Shown one piece after another: positions 1 to 8,337 of a stretch of DNA of 64,000 nt. This DNA comes from Streptomyces galbus (GTDB lineage Bacteria; Actinomycetota; Actinomycetes; Streptomycetales; Streptomycetaceae), in assembly GCF_005280195.1 (NCBI RefSeq), contig NZ_SZPR01000017.1:1-64000 (forward strand), written 5' to 3'. The notes beneath the pieces were generated by a model. That model saw only the letters and a list, made by a program, of their open reading frames with translations, was not told the origin of the DNA and did no database searches. The position numbers were made by a program, and so were the translations under genes. Each line of letters begins with the position of its first letter. The stretch's first letter is position 1.

Positions 1-439
1 CCGCAACGCCGGCTTCTCCTCCAGCGACCCCGGCCGCCTCTACCTGCCCACGATCATGGACCCGGTGTACGGCTACCAGGTCACCAACGTCGAGGCGTCC
101 ATGAGCAGCCCCTCGTCGTTGCTGCACTGGACCCGCCGCATGATCGAGATCCGCAAGCAGAACCCGGCGTTCGGCCTCGGCAGCTACACCGAGCTGCCGT
201 CGTCGAACCCGGCGGTGCTGGCGTTCCTGCGGGAGTACGAGGACGACCTCGTGCTGTGCGTGCACAACTTCTCCCGCTTCGCCCAGCCCACCGAGCTGGA
301 CCTCAGCCGTTTCCACGGCCGCCACCCGGTCGAGCTGTTCGGCGGGGTGCGCTTCCCCGCCATCGGCGAGCTGCCCTACCTGCTCACCCTGGCGGGCCAC
401 GGCTTCTACTGGTTCCGGCTGCGCAGGGAAGGCGCGTAG
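1..439 (+). CDS. treS: Trehalose synthase (maltose alpha-D-glucosyltransferase), C-terminal part
   Basis: The 5' end lies outside the window; the frame is open from base 2. TreS is a GH13 enzyme that interconverts trehalose and maltose and feeds the maltose-1-phosphate route to alpha-glucan. The visible part begins RNAGFSS..PGRLYLPTIMDP, a stretch I recognise from TreS, and carries the end of the barrel plus the C-terminal beta domain (LVLCVHNFSRFAQPTELDL). The maltokinase gene follows after 110 bases, the standard partner, although a hairpin at 468-503 sits between them. The product is cytoplasmic. The active site is upstream of the window, so activity cannot be judged here. Confidence 0.9.
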   Translation, partial: RNAGFSSSDPGRLYLPTIMDPVYGYQVTNVEASMSSPSSLLHWTRRMIEIRKQNPAFGLGSYTELPSSNPAVLAFLREYEDDLVLCVHNFSRFAQPTELDLSRFHGRHPVELFGGVRFPAIGELPYLLTLAGHGFYWFRLRREGA

Positions 440-467
440 GCGGAGGGACGCACCTCACAGGCACGGA

Positions 468-503
468 CCCCGGGCAGGGCGGTTTCCTCCGCCCTGCCCG
501 GGG
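468..503 (+). terminator. Hairpin between treS and maltokinase
   Basis: A perfect 15-bp stem (468-482 with 489-503) closes a 6-base loop, TTTCCT. No T run follows, as is usual for Streptomyces. It lies 28 bases after the treS stop and 46 bases before the maltokinase start. It could terminate or attenuate read-through, or stabilise the treS mRNA end. Confidence 0.7.
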
Positions 504-549
504 CACGCACTAATAACACCCCGACCGCCCCGGGAAGGGACGTGACGCC

Positions 550-1938
550 ATGGCGGAAACGGTCACCACTCGTACCCTGACGACGGGCCCCGGCCTACTC
601 GCGTCACTCGACCCGTTGTTGCGGGAATGGCTGCCGCGCCAGCGCTGGTTCGCCGGCAAGGGCCGGCCCGTCACGGGTTTCTCGCTGGTCGCGGCCACCG
701 AGCTGCTGCCGGCCGGCGGCCCGCTGGGCCTGCACCACCTGCTGGTGCGCGCCCACCAGGCCGCCCCGCACCAGGGCACGGTGCCCGGCGACTGCTACCA
801 GTTGCTCATCGGCGCCCGCGAGGCCCTGCCCCCGCACCTCGCGCCCGCGCTCATCGGCCACGTGACCGAGGGTCCGCTGGCCGGCACCACGATCTACGAC
901 GCCCTGTACGACACCCGGCCCGCCGAGGTGCTGCTGGAGGCCCTGCGCTCCGGCGCGCGGATCGGCGCCCTGCGCTGCGACCGGGACCCGACCCAGGAGA
1001 TACGGGCGGGGCTCGTGCCCCGCCGCGTGACGTCCGAGCAGTCGAACTCGTCCGTCATCTATGGAGATACGTTCATCCTGAAGCTCCTGCGCCGCGTGGT
1101 GCCCGGCATCAACCCGGACCTGGAGCTGCCCCTGGCGCTGGCCCGCGAGGGCTGCCACCGGGTTCCGCCGCCGACCGCGTGGATGCAGGCCGAACTCGGC
1201 GGTGAGCCGTACGTCCTCGGCGTGCTCCAGCCGTTCGTGCAGGGCGCGGCGGACGGCTGGGAGCTGGCACTGCGCCGGCTCGCCAAGGACGAGGACTTCG
1301 CCGGGGAGGCGCGGGCCCTCGGGCGGGCCACGGCCGAGGTGCACACCGCGCTGGCCCGGGCCCTGCCCACCACCACCCTGGGCCACGCCCACGTGGACCC
1401 GCTGGTGGCCGGCATGATCGAGCGGCTGGAGCAGGCCGCGCAGGCGGTCCCGGCGCTCCGGCCGTACGCGCCCGGTCTGCGCACCGCCTACACGGCGCTG
1501 GCCGACCTCGCCGCCGAGGGCCACACCTGGACCGCGCAGCGCGTGCACGGCGACCTGCACCTCGGGCAGTGCCTGCGGTCCGCCTCCGGCGAGTGGTCGC
1601 TAATCGACTTCGAGGGCGAACCGGCCCGGCCGCTGGCCGAGCGGCGGATGCCGCAGCCGATCGAGCGGGACGTCGCGGGAATGCTGCGGTCCTTCGACTA
1701 CGCGGCCCACTCCGCGGAGAGCCCGGCGCCCGGCTGGGCGGCGGCCTGCCGTGCCGCGTACTGCACCGGATACGCCGAGGTCTCCGGCGTGGACCCGCGC
1801 ACCGACCCGGTGCTGCTGCGGGCCTTCGAGACCGACAAGGCGGTGTACGAGGTCGTCTACGAGGCCCGCCACCGTCCCGACTGGCTCCCCGTGCCGCTCT
1901 CCGCGGTCCGGCGGCTCGCCGCGTCGGACCCGTCCTAG
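550..1938 (+). CDS. mak: Maltokinase
   Basis: This 462-residue protein phosphorylates maltose to maltose-1-phosphate, the substrate of GlgE. It has the aminoglycoside-phosphotransferase-like fold: an N-terminal cap with PRQRWFAGKGRP near residue 28, the catalytic loop VHGDLHLGQC at about 331-340, and a metal-binding DFEGEP at about 353. These are hallmarks of the Pep2/Mak family and the length is typical. The ATG start has a GGAAGGGA ribosome site about 10 bases upstream. It sits between treS and glgB, so it belongs to the TreS-Mak-GlgE-GlgB pathway; GlgE is presumably further upstream. The older annotation for this family is pep2. Confidence 0.92.
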   Translation: MAETVTTRTLTTGPGLLASLDPLLREWLPRQRWFAGKGRPVTGFSLVAATELLPAGGPLGLHHLLVRAHQAAPHQGTVPGDCYQLLIGAREALPPHLAPALIGHVTEGPLAGTTIYDALYDTRPAEVLLEALRSGARIGALRCDRDPTQEIRAGLVPRRVTSEQSNSSVIYGDTFILKLLRRVVPGINPDLELPLALAREGCHRVPPPTAWMQAELGGEPYVLGVLQPFVQGAADGWELALRRLAKDEDFAGEARALGRATAEVHTALARALPTTTLGHAHVDPLVAGMIERLEQAAQAVPALRPYAPGLRTAYTALADLAAEGHTWTAQRVHGDLHLGQCLRSASGEWSLIDFEGEPARPLAERRMPQPIERDVAGMLRSFDYAAHSAESPAPGWAAACRAAYCTGYAEVSGVDPRTDPVLLRAFETDKAVYEVVYEARHRPDWLPVPLSAVRRLAASDPS

Positions 1939-1983
1939 CCGTTCCCCAGCCGTCATCTCAGCTTCGCCCAGGAGGCTTCGTCC

Positions 1984-4900
1984 GTGACTCCCAGCCCCTC
2001 GTCCAGCGGCTCGAACCCGAAGGACTCGAAGAAGGCGGCGGTCAAGAAGACAGCCGAGAAGATCGCGAAGGCCGTGCAGCCGGCGAAGACCGCGAAGACC
2101 TCGAAGACCGCGGCCTCCGCGGCGCCTGCGCAGAGTGCCGGACAGGCGGTGGCGAAGAAGGCGGTCGCGAAGAAGGCCGCGGCGAAGAAGACCTCCGCGG
2201 TCGCGAAGAAGACCACCACGGCGAAGGCCGCGGCGCCCGTGGCCGGGAAGACGGCCGCGAAGACGACCACCACGGCGGCGAAGCGGACCGCCGTGAAGGC
2301 GGCGGCCGGGGAGACGGCGACCGTGAAGAAGGCGGTCGCGAAGAAGGCCGTCGCGAAGAAGGCCGCGGTGAAGAAGGCCCCGGCGAAGAAGGCGACGACG
2401 GCGAAGAAGGCTCCGGCCCGGACGACGGATCCGCTGACGGGGACGGCGGCGGTGGCGAAGGAGGCCGCCGCCAAGGGGACGGCCGCGGTCAGGGAGACGG
2501 CCGCCAGGACGACGGCCGCCGTGAAGGAGACCGCCGCCAGGAAGGCCGCCGCGGTCAAGGAGGCCGCCGCCGGGAGGACGCCCGCCGCGAAGGAGCCCGT
2601 GGCCGAGGAGACGGCCGCCGGGCAGGCGGCCGTGAAGAAGGCGGCCGCCAAGCGGGCCCCCGCGAAGAAGGCCACACCGGTCGAGAAGGCGGCCCCGGCG
2701 AAGAAGGCCACAGCGGTGAAGAAGACCGCCACGGCGAAGAAGGCCACGCCGGCCAAGAAGGCCACAGCCGTCAAGAAGGCCGCCACGGCCAAGAAGGCCA
2801 CGCCGGCCGAGAAGGCTCCGGTCGTGGCGACCGCGCCGGCCGCCGCACCTGAGCCCACGCCCGCCGTGGCGGGCGAGTCGGTGCCGGCCGCGGGAGAGGG
2901 GCCGGCGGCCGTCGCGGCCGGACCCACCCCCGTCGAGGCCGCCGTCTCCCCCGCGCTCACCGCCTACGACCGGGACCGGCTGCTGACCGGCACGCACCAC
3001 GATCCGCACGGGCTGCTCGGCGCCCACCCGGTGGAGGACGGCGTCCTCTTCCGGGCGTTCCGGCCGTACGCGCGGGCGGTCGCCGTGCTGGCCGGTGAGG
3101 TACGGGCCGACCTGCACGACGAGGGCGACGGGTTCTTCTCCGGCGTGCTGCCGCTGCGCGAGGTCCCGGCCTACCGGCTCGTCGTGACGTACGAGGAGAC
3201 GGTCCAGGAGGTCGAGGACGCCTACCGCTTCCTGCCCACGCTCGGTGAGCTGGACCTGCACCTGATCGGCGAGGGCCGGCACGAGGACCTGTGGACGGTG
3301 CTCGGGGCGCACCCGATGACCCACGAGGGCGTGCGCGGCACCCGCTTCTCGGTGTGGGCGCCGAACGCGCGCGGCGTGCGGGTGACCGGCACCTTCAACT
3401 TCTGGGACGGCACCGGCCATCCGATGCGCTCGCTGGGCTCCTCGGGCGTGTGGGAGCTGTTCGTGCCCGGCATCGGCGAGGGCGAGCTGTACAAGTTTGA
3501 CATCGCCCGGCCCGACGGCTCGCACACCCTGCGCGCCGACCCGCTGGCCCGCCGTACCGAGGTCCCGCCGGCCACGTCGTCGATCGTGACCTCCTCGCAG
3601 TACGAGTGGGACGACGCCGAGTGGCTGGCACGGCGCGCCGAACGTCCGGCGCACGAAGCGCCGTTGTCCATCTACGAGGTGCACCTGCCCTCCTGGCGGC
3701 CGGGCCTGACCTACCGCCAGCTCGCCGAGCAGCTCCCCGCCTACGTCAAGGAACTGGGCTTCACGCACGTGGAGTTGATGCCGGTCGCCGAGCACCCCTT
3801 CGGCGGCTCCTGGGGCTACCAGGTCACCGGCTTCTACGCGCCGACGGCCCGGCTCGGCACCCCGGACGACTTCCGGTACCTGGTCGACCGGCTCCACCAG
3901 GCCGGCATCGGCGTCCTGATGGACTGGGTCCCGGCCCACTTCCCGCGCGACGCGTGGGCGCTGGCGGAGTTCGACGGGCGCCCGCTGTACGAGCACGAGG
4001 ACCCGCTGCGGGCGGCCCACCCTGACTGGGGCACGCTGGAGTTCGACTTCGGGCGCCGCGAGGTGCGCAACTTCCTCGTCGCCAACGCGGTGTACTGGTG
4101 CCAGGAGTTCCACATCGACGGGCTGCGCGTGGACGCGGTCGCCTCGATGCTCTACCTGGACTACTCGCGCGAGCCGGGCCAGTGGACGCCCAACGAGCAC
4201 GGCGGCCGGGAGAACCTGGACGCGGTGGCGTTCCTGCAGGAGATGAACGCCACGGTGTACCGGCGCTGCCCGGGCGTGGTGACCGTCGCGGAGGAGTCGA
4301 CCGCGTGGGACGGCGTCACCCGGGCCACCCACCACCGGGGCCCGAGCGGCTTCGGCGGGCTGGGCTTCGGGCTGAAGTGGAACATGGGCTGGATGCACGA
4401 CTCGCTGCAGTACATGAGCCACGAGCCGGTGCACCGCAAGTACCACCACCACGAGATGACGTTCTCGATGGTGTACGCCTACAGCGAGAACTACGTGCTG
4501 CCCATCAGCCACGACGAGGTGGTGCACGGCAAGGGCTCACTGGTGTCGAAGATGCCCGGCGACTGGTGGCAGCAGCGCGCCGGCCACCGCGCCTACCTCG
4601 GCTTCATGTGGTCCCACCCCGGCAAGCAACTGCTCTTCATGGGCCAGGAGTTCGCCCAGGGCGCCGAGTGGTCCGAGGCGCACGGCCCGGACTGGTGGCT
4701 GCTCGACCCGGCCTACGGCGCCGAGGCCGACCACCGCGGTGTGCGCGACCTGGTCCGCGACCTCAACGCGGTCTACCGTGCCACCCCGGCCCTGTGGGAG
4801 CAGGACACCGAGCCGGCCGGCTTCCAGTGGGTGGTGGGCGACGCGTCCGAGGACAACGTGATCGCGTTCCTGCGCTACGACGCCGACCGCAACCCGCTGC

Positions 4901-5130
4901 TCGCGGTCAGCAACTTCTCCGCCGTGGTGCGCCCGGACTACCGCCTCGGTGTCCCCGACGACGTGCCGGCCTGGCACGAGGTCCTGAACACCGACGAGGC
5001 CCGCTACGGCGGCAGCGACGTCACCAACCCCCACCCGGTCAAGCCGGAGCCGCACCCGTGGCACGGCCGCCCGGCGAGCATCCGCCTGACCCTGCCCCCG
5101 CTCGCGACGGTCTGGCTGCGCCCCGCCTGA
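1984..5130 (+). CDS. glgB: 1,4-alpha-glucan branching enzyme with a long Lys/Ala-rich N-terminal tail
   Basis: The protein has 1048 residues, against about 730-780 for usual actinobacterial GlgB. Residues ~10-320 are low-complexity Ala/Lys/Thr/Pro with many KKA, AKKA and KKAT units, ending in an acidic Ala/Pro linker. The enzyme proper starts near 322 (SPALTAYDRDRLLTGTHHDP), with the CBM48-type N domain and a GH13 barrel. DGLRVDAVASML holds the nucleophile Asp ~717, VAEESTAW the acid Glu ~770, and ISHDEVVHG the third carboxylate ~844. It cuts alpha-1,4 chains and makes alpha-1,6 branches. The GTG start is supported by AGGAGG at 1970-1975, and the frame is open through the tail, so the extension is part of the gene. 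The gap to mak is 45 bases, so they are probably co-transcribed. The tail resembles histone-H1-like tails; its role is unknown. Confidence 0.93.
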   Translation: MTPSPSSSGSNPKDSKKAAVKKTAEKIAKAVQPAKTAKTSKTAASAAPAQSAGQAVAKKAVAKKAAAKKTSAVAKKTTTAKAAAPVAGKTAAKTTTTAAKRTAVKAAAGETATVKKAVAKKAVAKKAAVKKAPAKKATTAKKAPARTTDPLTGTAAVAKEAAAKGTAAVRETAARTTAAVKETAARKAAAVKEAAAGRTPAAKEPVAEETAAGQAAVKKAAAKRAPAKKATPVEKAAPAKKATAVKKTATAKKATPAKKATAVKKAATAKKATPAEKAPVVATAPAAAPEPTPAVAGESVPAAGEGPAAVAAGPTPVEAAVSPALTAYDRDRLLTGTHHDPHGLLGAHPVEDGVLFRAFRPYARAVAVLAGEVRADLHDEGDGFFSGVLPLREVPAYRLVVTYEETVQEVEDAYRFLPTLGELDLHLIGEGRHEDLWTVLGAHPMTHEGVRGTRFSVWAPNARGVRVTGTFNFWDGTGHPMRSLGSSGVWELFVPGIGEGELYKFDIARPDGSHTLRADPLARRTEVPPATSSIVTSSQYEWDDAEWLARRAERPAHEAPLSIYEVHLPSWRPGLTYRQLAEQLPAYVKELGFTHVELMPVAEHPFGGSWGYQVTGFYAPTARLGTPDDFRYLVDRLHQAGIGVLMDWVPAHFPRDAWALAEFDGRPLYEHEDPLRAAHPDWGTLEFDFGRREVRNFLVANAVYWCQEFHIDGLRVDAVASMLYLDYSREPGQWTPNEHGGRENLDAVAFLQEMNATVYRRCPGVVTVAEESTAWDGVTRATHHRGPSGFGGLGFGLKWNMGWMHDSLQYMSHEPVHRKYHHHEMTFSMVYAYSENYVLPISHDEVVHGKGSLVSKMPGDWWQQRAGHRAYLGFMWSHPGKQLLFMGQEFAQGAEWSEAHGPDWWLLDPAYGAEADHRGVRDLVRDLNAVYRATPALWEQDTEPAGFQWVVGDASEDNVIAFLRYDADRNPLLAVSNFSAVVRPDYRLGVPDDVPAWHEVLNTDEARYGGSDVTNPHPVKPEPHPWHGRPASIRLTLPPLATVWLRPA

Positions 5131-5137
5131 CCCGCCC

Positions 5138-5175
5138 GGGACGGCCCGGGAGCGTCCTCGCTCCCGGGCCGTCCC
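5138..5175. terminator. Bidirectional terminator between glgB and the helicase gene
   Basis: A perfect 17-bp stem (5138-5154 with 5159-5175) closes the tetraloop TCCT. It lies between the converging glgB stop at 5130 and the helicase stop at 5180, so it can serve both transcripts. Confidence 0.85.
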
Positions 5176-5179
5176 CGGC

Positions 5180-7453
5180 TCACCCCTCCCGCCGGGCGAG
5201 CGCCTCGGCCAGGGCCGGGGGCAGGTCCCCGGTGTGGACGACACCGAGCCGCTGGGTGGCCCGGGTCAGGGCCACGTACAGGTCGCTGGTGCCGTACGCG
5301 GCCGGCTCCACCACCAGCACGGAGTCGAACTCCAGGCCCTTGGACTGGCGGGGGTCGAGCAGCACCACCGTGCGGGTCAGGTCGGGGTCGGCGCCCGCCG
5401 TCACGCCGTCCAGCCGGGCGGCGAGGCGGCGGTGCAGGTCACGTGGGGCGATCACGGCGAGGCGTCCCTCGGCGGGGGTCAGCTCCGCGACGGCCTCGGC
5501 GACCGCGCCGGGCAGGTCGGCGGTGGCGCGCGCCCAGGGCCGCACGCCCGTGGAGCGCACCGAGCCGGGCGGTTCGAAGCCGGGGTGCTCGGCGCGCACG
5601 ACCGCCGCGGCGACCTCCATGATCTCGGCCGGGGTGCGGTAGTTGACGCCGAGCCGGGTGAGCTCCCAGCGGTCCTGGACGTACGGCTGGAGGATGTCCT
5701 CCCAGGAGCCGACGCCGGCCGCCTCCGCGGTCTGCGCGGGGTCGCCGACCAGGGTCATGGACCGGGTGGGGCTGCGCCGCATCAGCAGCCGCCAGGCCAT
5801 CGGGGACAGCTCCTGCGCCTCGTCGACGATGATGTGCCCGAACGCCCAGGTGCGGTCGGCGGCGGCGCGCTCGGCGGCGCTGCGGTGGTCGGCCTCCTCG
5901 TGCCGTTCGGCGAAGCGTTCGGCGTCGATGATGTCGTGCGCCGACAGCACCTCGGACCCCTCGGGATCGTCCTCCTCCTTGTCCTCGAACTCGTAGGTGC
6001 GCGAGGCGTAGGAGACGTCGAGGACGCCCTGTGCGTAGGCCACCTGGGCGGAGCGCTCGCGCGCGGCGCGGTCCCGCGCGGCGCGGTCGTCCTCGCCGAG
6101 GAGTTCGGCGGCCTCGTCGAGCAGCGGTACGTCGGCCACGGTCCAGGCGCGGGTCACCGGGCGGCGGACGGCGGCCGCGTCCGCGTCGTCGAGGTAGCCC
6201 TCGGGGGCGGCGAGGAAGTCGGCGACCAGCCGCTGCGGGCTGAGCACCGGCCAGAGCTGGTCCACGGCCGACCAGACGGCCGGGTTCTCGGCGAGTTCGT
6301 CGCGGATCTGGGTGACGTCGCTCGCGTCGAGCAGGCTGGAGCCGTCGTAGGGGTCGGTGCCGACGCGCTCGGCGTACAGCTCGGTGAGGGTGTTCAGGAG
6401 GTGGCCCTCGAAGTGCTCGCGGGCCGCGTTGTGGGGCAGTCCGGTGGCACGGGTGCGTTCGCGGGCGACGTTGACCAGGCCGTCGTCGAGCATCAGGATC
6501 TCGCGGTCGTGCTCGACGGTGAGGACGGGGTCGGGCAGCGCCTGGCGGTCGCGGACGACGGCGGCGAGGACGTCGGCCATGTCGGCGCGGCCCTTCACGG
6601 CGGCCGCCTGCGGGGTGTCGGCCGCCGTCGCGCGGACCCCCGGGTACAGCTCGCCGACCGTCGCGAGGAGCACACCGGTCTCGCCGAGGGAGGGCAGCAC
6701 CTCCCCGATGTAGCCGAGGAAGGCGGGGTTGGGCCCGACGATGAGCACGGCCCGCTTGGCGAGCAGTTCGCGGTGCTCGTAGAGGAGGTAGGCGGCCCGG
6801 TGCAGGGCGACGGCGGTCTTGCCGGTGCCGGGGCCGCCCTCGACGACCAGCACGCCCCGGTGCGGCGCCCGGATGATCTCGTCCTGCTCGGCCTGGATGG
6901 TCTGCACGATGTCGCCCATCCGGCCGGTGCGCGCGGAGTCGAGCGCGGCGAGCAGGACGGCGTCGCCGGTCGGGTCCTCGTACCCGGTGCGGGTGGCGTC
7001 GCCGAGGTCGAGGATCTCGTCGTGCAGGGCGGTGACGCGGCGGCCCTGGGTGCTGATGTGCCGGCGGCGGCGCAGGCCCAGCGGGGTATGGCCGGTGGCC
7101 AGGTAGAAGGGGCGGGCGACGTCGGCGCGCCAGTCGATGAGGACCGGGGTGCGGTCGGCGTCGTCGGTGCGCAGCCCGATGCGGCCGATGTGGTGGGTGG
7201 TGCCGGAGGTCAGGTCGATCCGGCCGAAGCACAGCGAGCCGTCCACGGCGTTCAGCGCGGCCAGCAGCCCGGAGCGCTCGGCGACCAGGATGTCCCGTTC
7301 GAGCCGGGCCTGCATGGGGGTGTTGCCCTGGGCGAGCGCGTCCGTTACCCCGGCCTCGGTGTCCCCGCGCAGGGCGTCCACGCGCGCGTACAGCTCGTCG
7401 ATGAATTCCTGCTCGTCCCGCATTTCACCGTGTGGAAATTCGGTGTTTGACAA
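5180..7453 (-). CDS. UvrD-like helicase of the HelD/HelR group
   Basis: The 757-residue superfamily-1 helicase-like ATPase has Walker A GGPGTGKTAVALHRAAYLLY near residue 206, a DEAQELSPMAWRLL box in the middle and a C-terminal motif VI, YVALTRATQRLGVVHTG. The leader MRDEQEFIDELYARVDALR is a helical segment typical of HelD-type proteins, which bind RNA polymerase and release it from stalled complexes. Some Streptomyces members (HelR) protect the polymerase from rifamycins. Assignment to HelR rather than another HelD branch is inference. The TTG start at 7453 has GGGAG about 5 bases upstream; an ATG at 7423 is the alternative but lacks a good ribosome site. The TTG overlaps the -35 box of a promoter pointing the other way. 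Confidence 0.85.
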   Translation of the reverse strand: MSNTEFPHGEMRDEQEFIDELYARVDALRGDTEAGVTDALAQGNTPMQARLERDILVAERSGLLAALNAVDGSLCFGRIDLTSGTTHHIGRIGLRTDDADRTPVLIDWRADVARPFYLATGHTPLGLRRRRHISTQGRRVTALHDEILDLGDATRTGYEDPTGDAVLLAALDSARTGRMGDIVQTIQAEQDEIIRAPHRGVLVVEGGPGTGKTAVALHRAAYLLYEHRELLAKRAVLIVGPNPAFLGYIGEVLPSLGETGVLLATVGELYPGVRATAADTPQAAAVKGRADMADVLAAVVRDRQALPDPVLTVEHDREILMLDDGLVNVARERTRATGLPHNAAREHFEGHLLNTLTELYAERVGTDPYDGSSLLDASDVTQIRDELAENPAVWSAVDQLWPVLSPQRLVADFLAAPEGYLDDADAAAVRRPVTRAWTVADVPLLDEAAELLGEDDRAARDRAARERSAQVAYAQGVLDVSYASRTYEFEDKEEDDPEGSEVLSAHDIIDAERFAERHEEADHRSAAERAAADRTWAFGHIIVDEAQELSPMAWRLLMRRSPTRSMTLVGDPAQTAEAAGVGSWEDILQPYVQDRWELTRLGVNYRTPAEIMEVAAAVVRAEHPGFEPPGSVRSTGVRPWARATADLPGAVAEAVAELTPAEGRLAVIAPRDLHRRLAARLDGVTAGADPDLTRTVVLLDPRQSKGLEFDSVLVVEPAAYGTSDLYVALTRATQRLGVVHTGDLPPALAEALARREG

Positions 7454-7476
7454 TTCCGCTCCCGGCCGGATATACT
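7447..7476 (+). promoter_or_regulatory. Near-consensus vegetative promoter with no gene behind it
   Basis: TTGACA at 7447-7452, an 18-base spacer and TATACT at 7471-7476 give an almost ideal sigma-70/HrdB promoter directed rightwards, with a predicted start near 7483. Such a match is rare at this GC content. No plus-strand coding frame with Streptomyces codon bias follows; the next genes run on the minus strand. The -35 box overlaps the helicase start region. Confidence 0.75.
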
Positions 7477-7482
7477 GTGGTC

Positions 7483-7580
7483 ACTGAACTTCTCCGCGAC
7501 CGGAATTCCCTAAGTCGCGAACCATTCAATATACGCAAAGAAATCCCCCGGACGCAATTGCGCCCGGGGGATTTCTTTCG
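7483..7580 (+). ncRNA. Candidate ~100-nt small RNA
   Basis: This is predicted, not a known family. A near-perfect promoter lies directly upstream (7447-7476) and a strong hairpin with an A-rich 5' side and U-rich 3' side ends it (7537-7578). Inside, CGCGAC (7495-7500) can pair with GTCGCG (7514-7519) around a loop containing GGAATTCC. A pyrimidine stretch ACTTCTCC (7488-7495) could pair with Shine-Dalgarno sequences. The base composition is clearly lower in GC than the flanking genes. The terminator is probably shared with the opposing thioredoxin transcript. Confidence 0.55.
7537..7578. terminator. Strong bidirectional intrinsic terminator
   Basis: Arms 7537-7555 and 7560-7578 pair over 19 positions with a single A-C mismatch and an AATT loop. 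The outer part is AAAGAAAT/ATTTCTTT, so both strands end in a U-rich tract. It can end the minus-strand thioredoxin transcript and the plus-strand RNA predicted from 7483. Confidence 0.85.
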
Positions 7581-7617
7581 TCCCGGTCCGGGACGGGGGT
7601 GCTGCGGCGGGGACGCC

Positions 7618-7938
7618 TCAGAGGGCGTCCTCGATCTCCGCCAGCAGCCGCCGCTTCGGGCGGGCGCCCACCATCGCCTTCACCGGCTCCCCGGCACGGA
7701 AGACCATGAAGGTCGGCATCGAGAGCACCTTGTAGTGGTTGGTGGTCTCCGGATTGGCGTCCACGTCGAGCTGGACGACCTTCAGCCGCTCCCCCTCCTC
7801 GGCGGCGAGGGCCGTGAGCACCGGCCCCATCTGCCGGCACGGCGGGCACCAGTCGGCGGTGAACTCCACCAGCACCGGCAATGCGGAGCCGATCACCTGC
7901 GCCGCGAAATCGGCGTCCGTCACCTCGGTCACGCTCAC
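7618..7938 (-). CDS. Thioredoxin
   Basis: A 106-residue single-domain thioredoxin begins SVTEVTDADFAAQVI. The active site is DWCPPCRQM, i.e. WCPPC instead of the classical WCGPC. The cis-proline lies in LSMPTFMVF. It should be a cytoplasmic disulfide reductant. The GTG start at 7938 shares GTGA with the stop of the MerR gene and has AGGA just upstream; a longer frame to 7962 has no ribosome site. Translational coupling to the MerR gene suggests the regulator controls a thiol-related function. A second, longer thioredoxin-like protein lies at 26993-27964. Confidence 0.9.
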   Translation of the reverse strand: MSVTEVTDADFAAQVIGSALPVLVEFTADWCPPCRQMGPVLTALAAEEGERLKVVQLDVDANPETTNHYKVLSMPTFMVFRAGEPVKAMVGARPKRRLLAEIEDAL

Positions 7939-8321
7939 AGTTCCTGTCCTCCCAGTTCGCACAACGGTGGCTCGCCGTCGGTCGACGCCAGCCGCACGGC
8001 GATCGTCGCCCGCACCGCCTGCAACTCCCCGATCAGCGCGTCGAGCTCGGCGAGCTTGCGCCGGTAGACCGCCAGCGAGGCCGGACAGGAGTCACCCTCC
8101 GGGTGTCCGGCCCGCAGGCACTCCACGAACGGCCGCGTCTCCTCCAGGTCGAACCCGAAGTCGCGCAGCGTGCGGATCTGCCGCAGCAGCTCCACGTCGC
8201 TCTCGTCGTAGGTCCGGTGCCCCAGGTCGTCGCGCCGCGCGGGCAGCAGACCGCGCGACTCGTAGTAGCGCAGCGTCCGCGTCGTGGTGCCGGTCCGTGC
8301 GGCCAGTTCGCCGATTCGCAT
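7935..8321 (-). CDS. MerR-family transcriptional regulator
   Basis: The 128-residue protein starts MRIGELAARTGTTTRTLRYYESRGLL, a MerR winged helix, followed by a dimerisation helix (YRRKLAELDALIGELQAVRAT). Cysteines occur in VECLRAGHPEGDSC and PLCELGG near the end, so a metal or thiol-reactive effector is possible but not shown. It is coupled to the thioredoxin gene by a GTGA overlap. An 18-bp inverted repeat with TTGAC arms (8338-8355) lies just upstream and is the likely operator for autoregulation. The ATG at 8321 is chosen because the MerR domain begins there; a longer frame upstream is Arg/Pro-rich and lacks coding character. Confidence 0.88.
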   Translation of the reverse strand: MRIGELAARTGTTTRTLRYYESRGLLPARRDDLGHRTYDESDVELLRQIRTLRDFGFDLEETRPFVECLRAGHPEGDSCPASLAVYRRKLAELDALIGELQAVRATIAVRLASTDGEPPLCELGGQEL

Positions 8322-8337
8322 GTCCCCGACCGTACGA

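Noticed and set aside
2041..2830. Direct repeats suggesting a minisatellite or CRISPR-like array
   Set aside because: The periodicity follows Lys-Lys-Ala codons in an open reading frame; no spacers or palindromic repeat units.
1600..4527. Minus-strand 975-codon frame opposite glgB
   Set aside because: Arg/Gly/Leu repeats produced by the complementary strand of the Lys/Ala repeat and glgB; codon bias and motifs belong to the plus strand.
7454..7540. Rifamycin-associated element upstream of the helicase
   Set aside because: I looked for a long GC-rich inverted repeat before the helicase and found only the opposing promoter and a short CGCGAC repeat.
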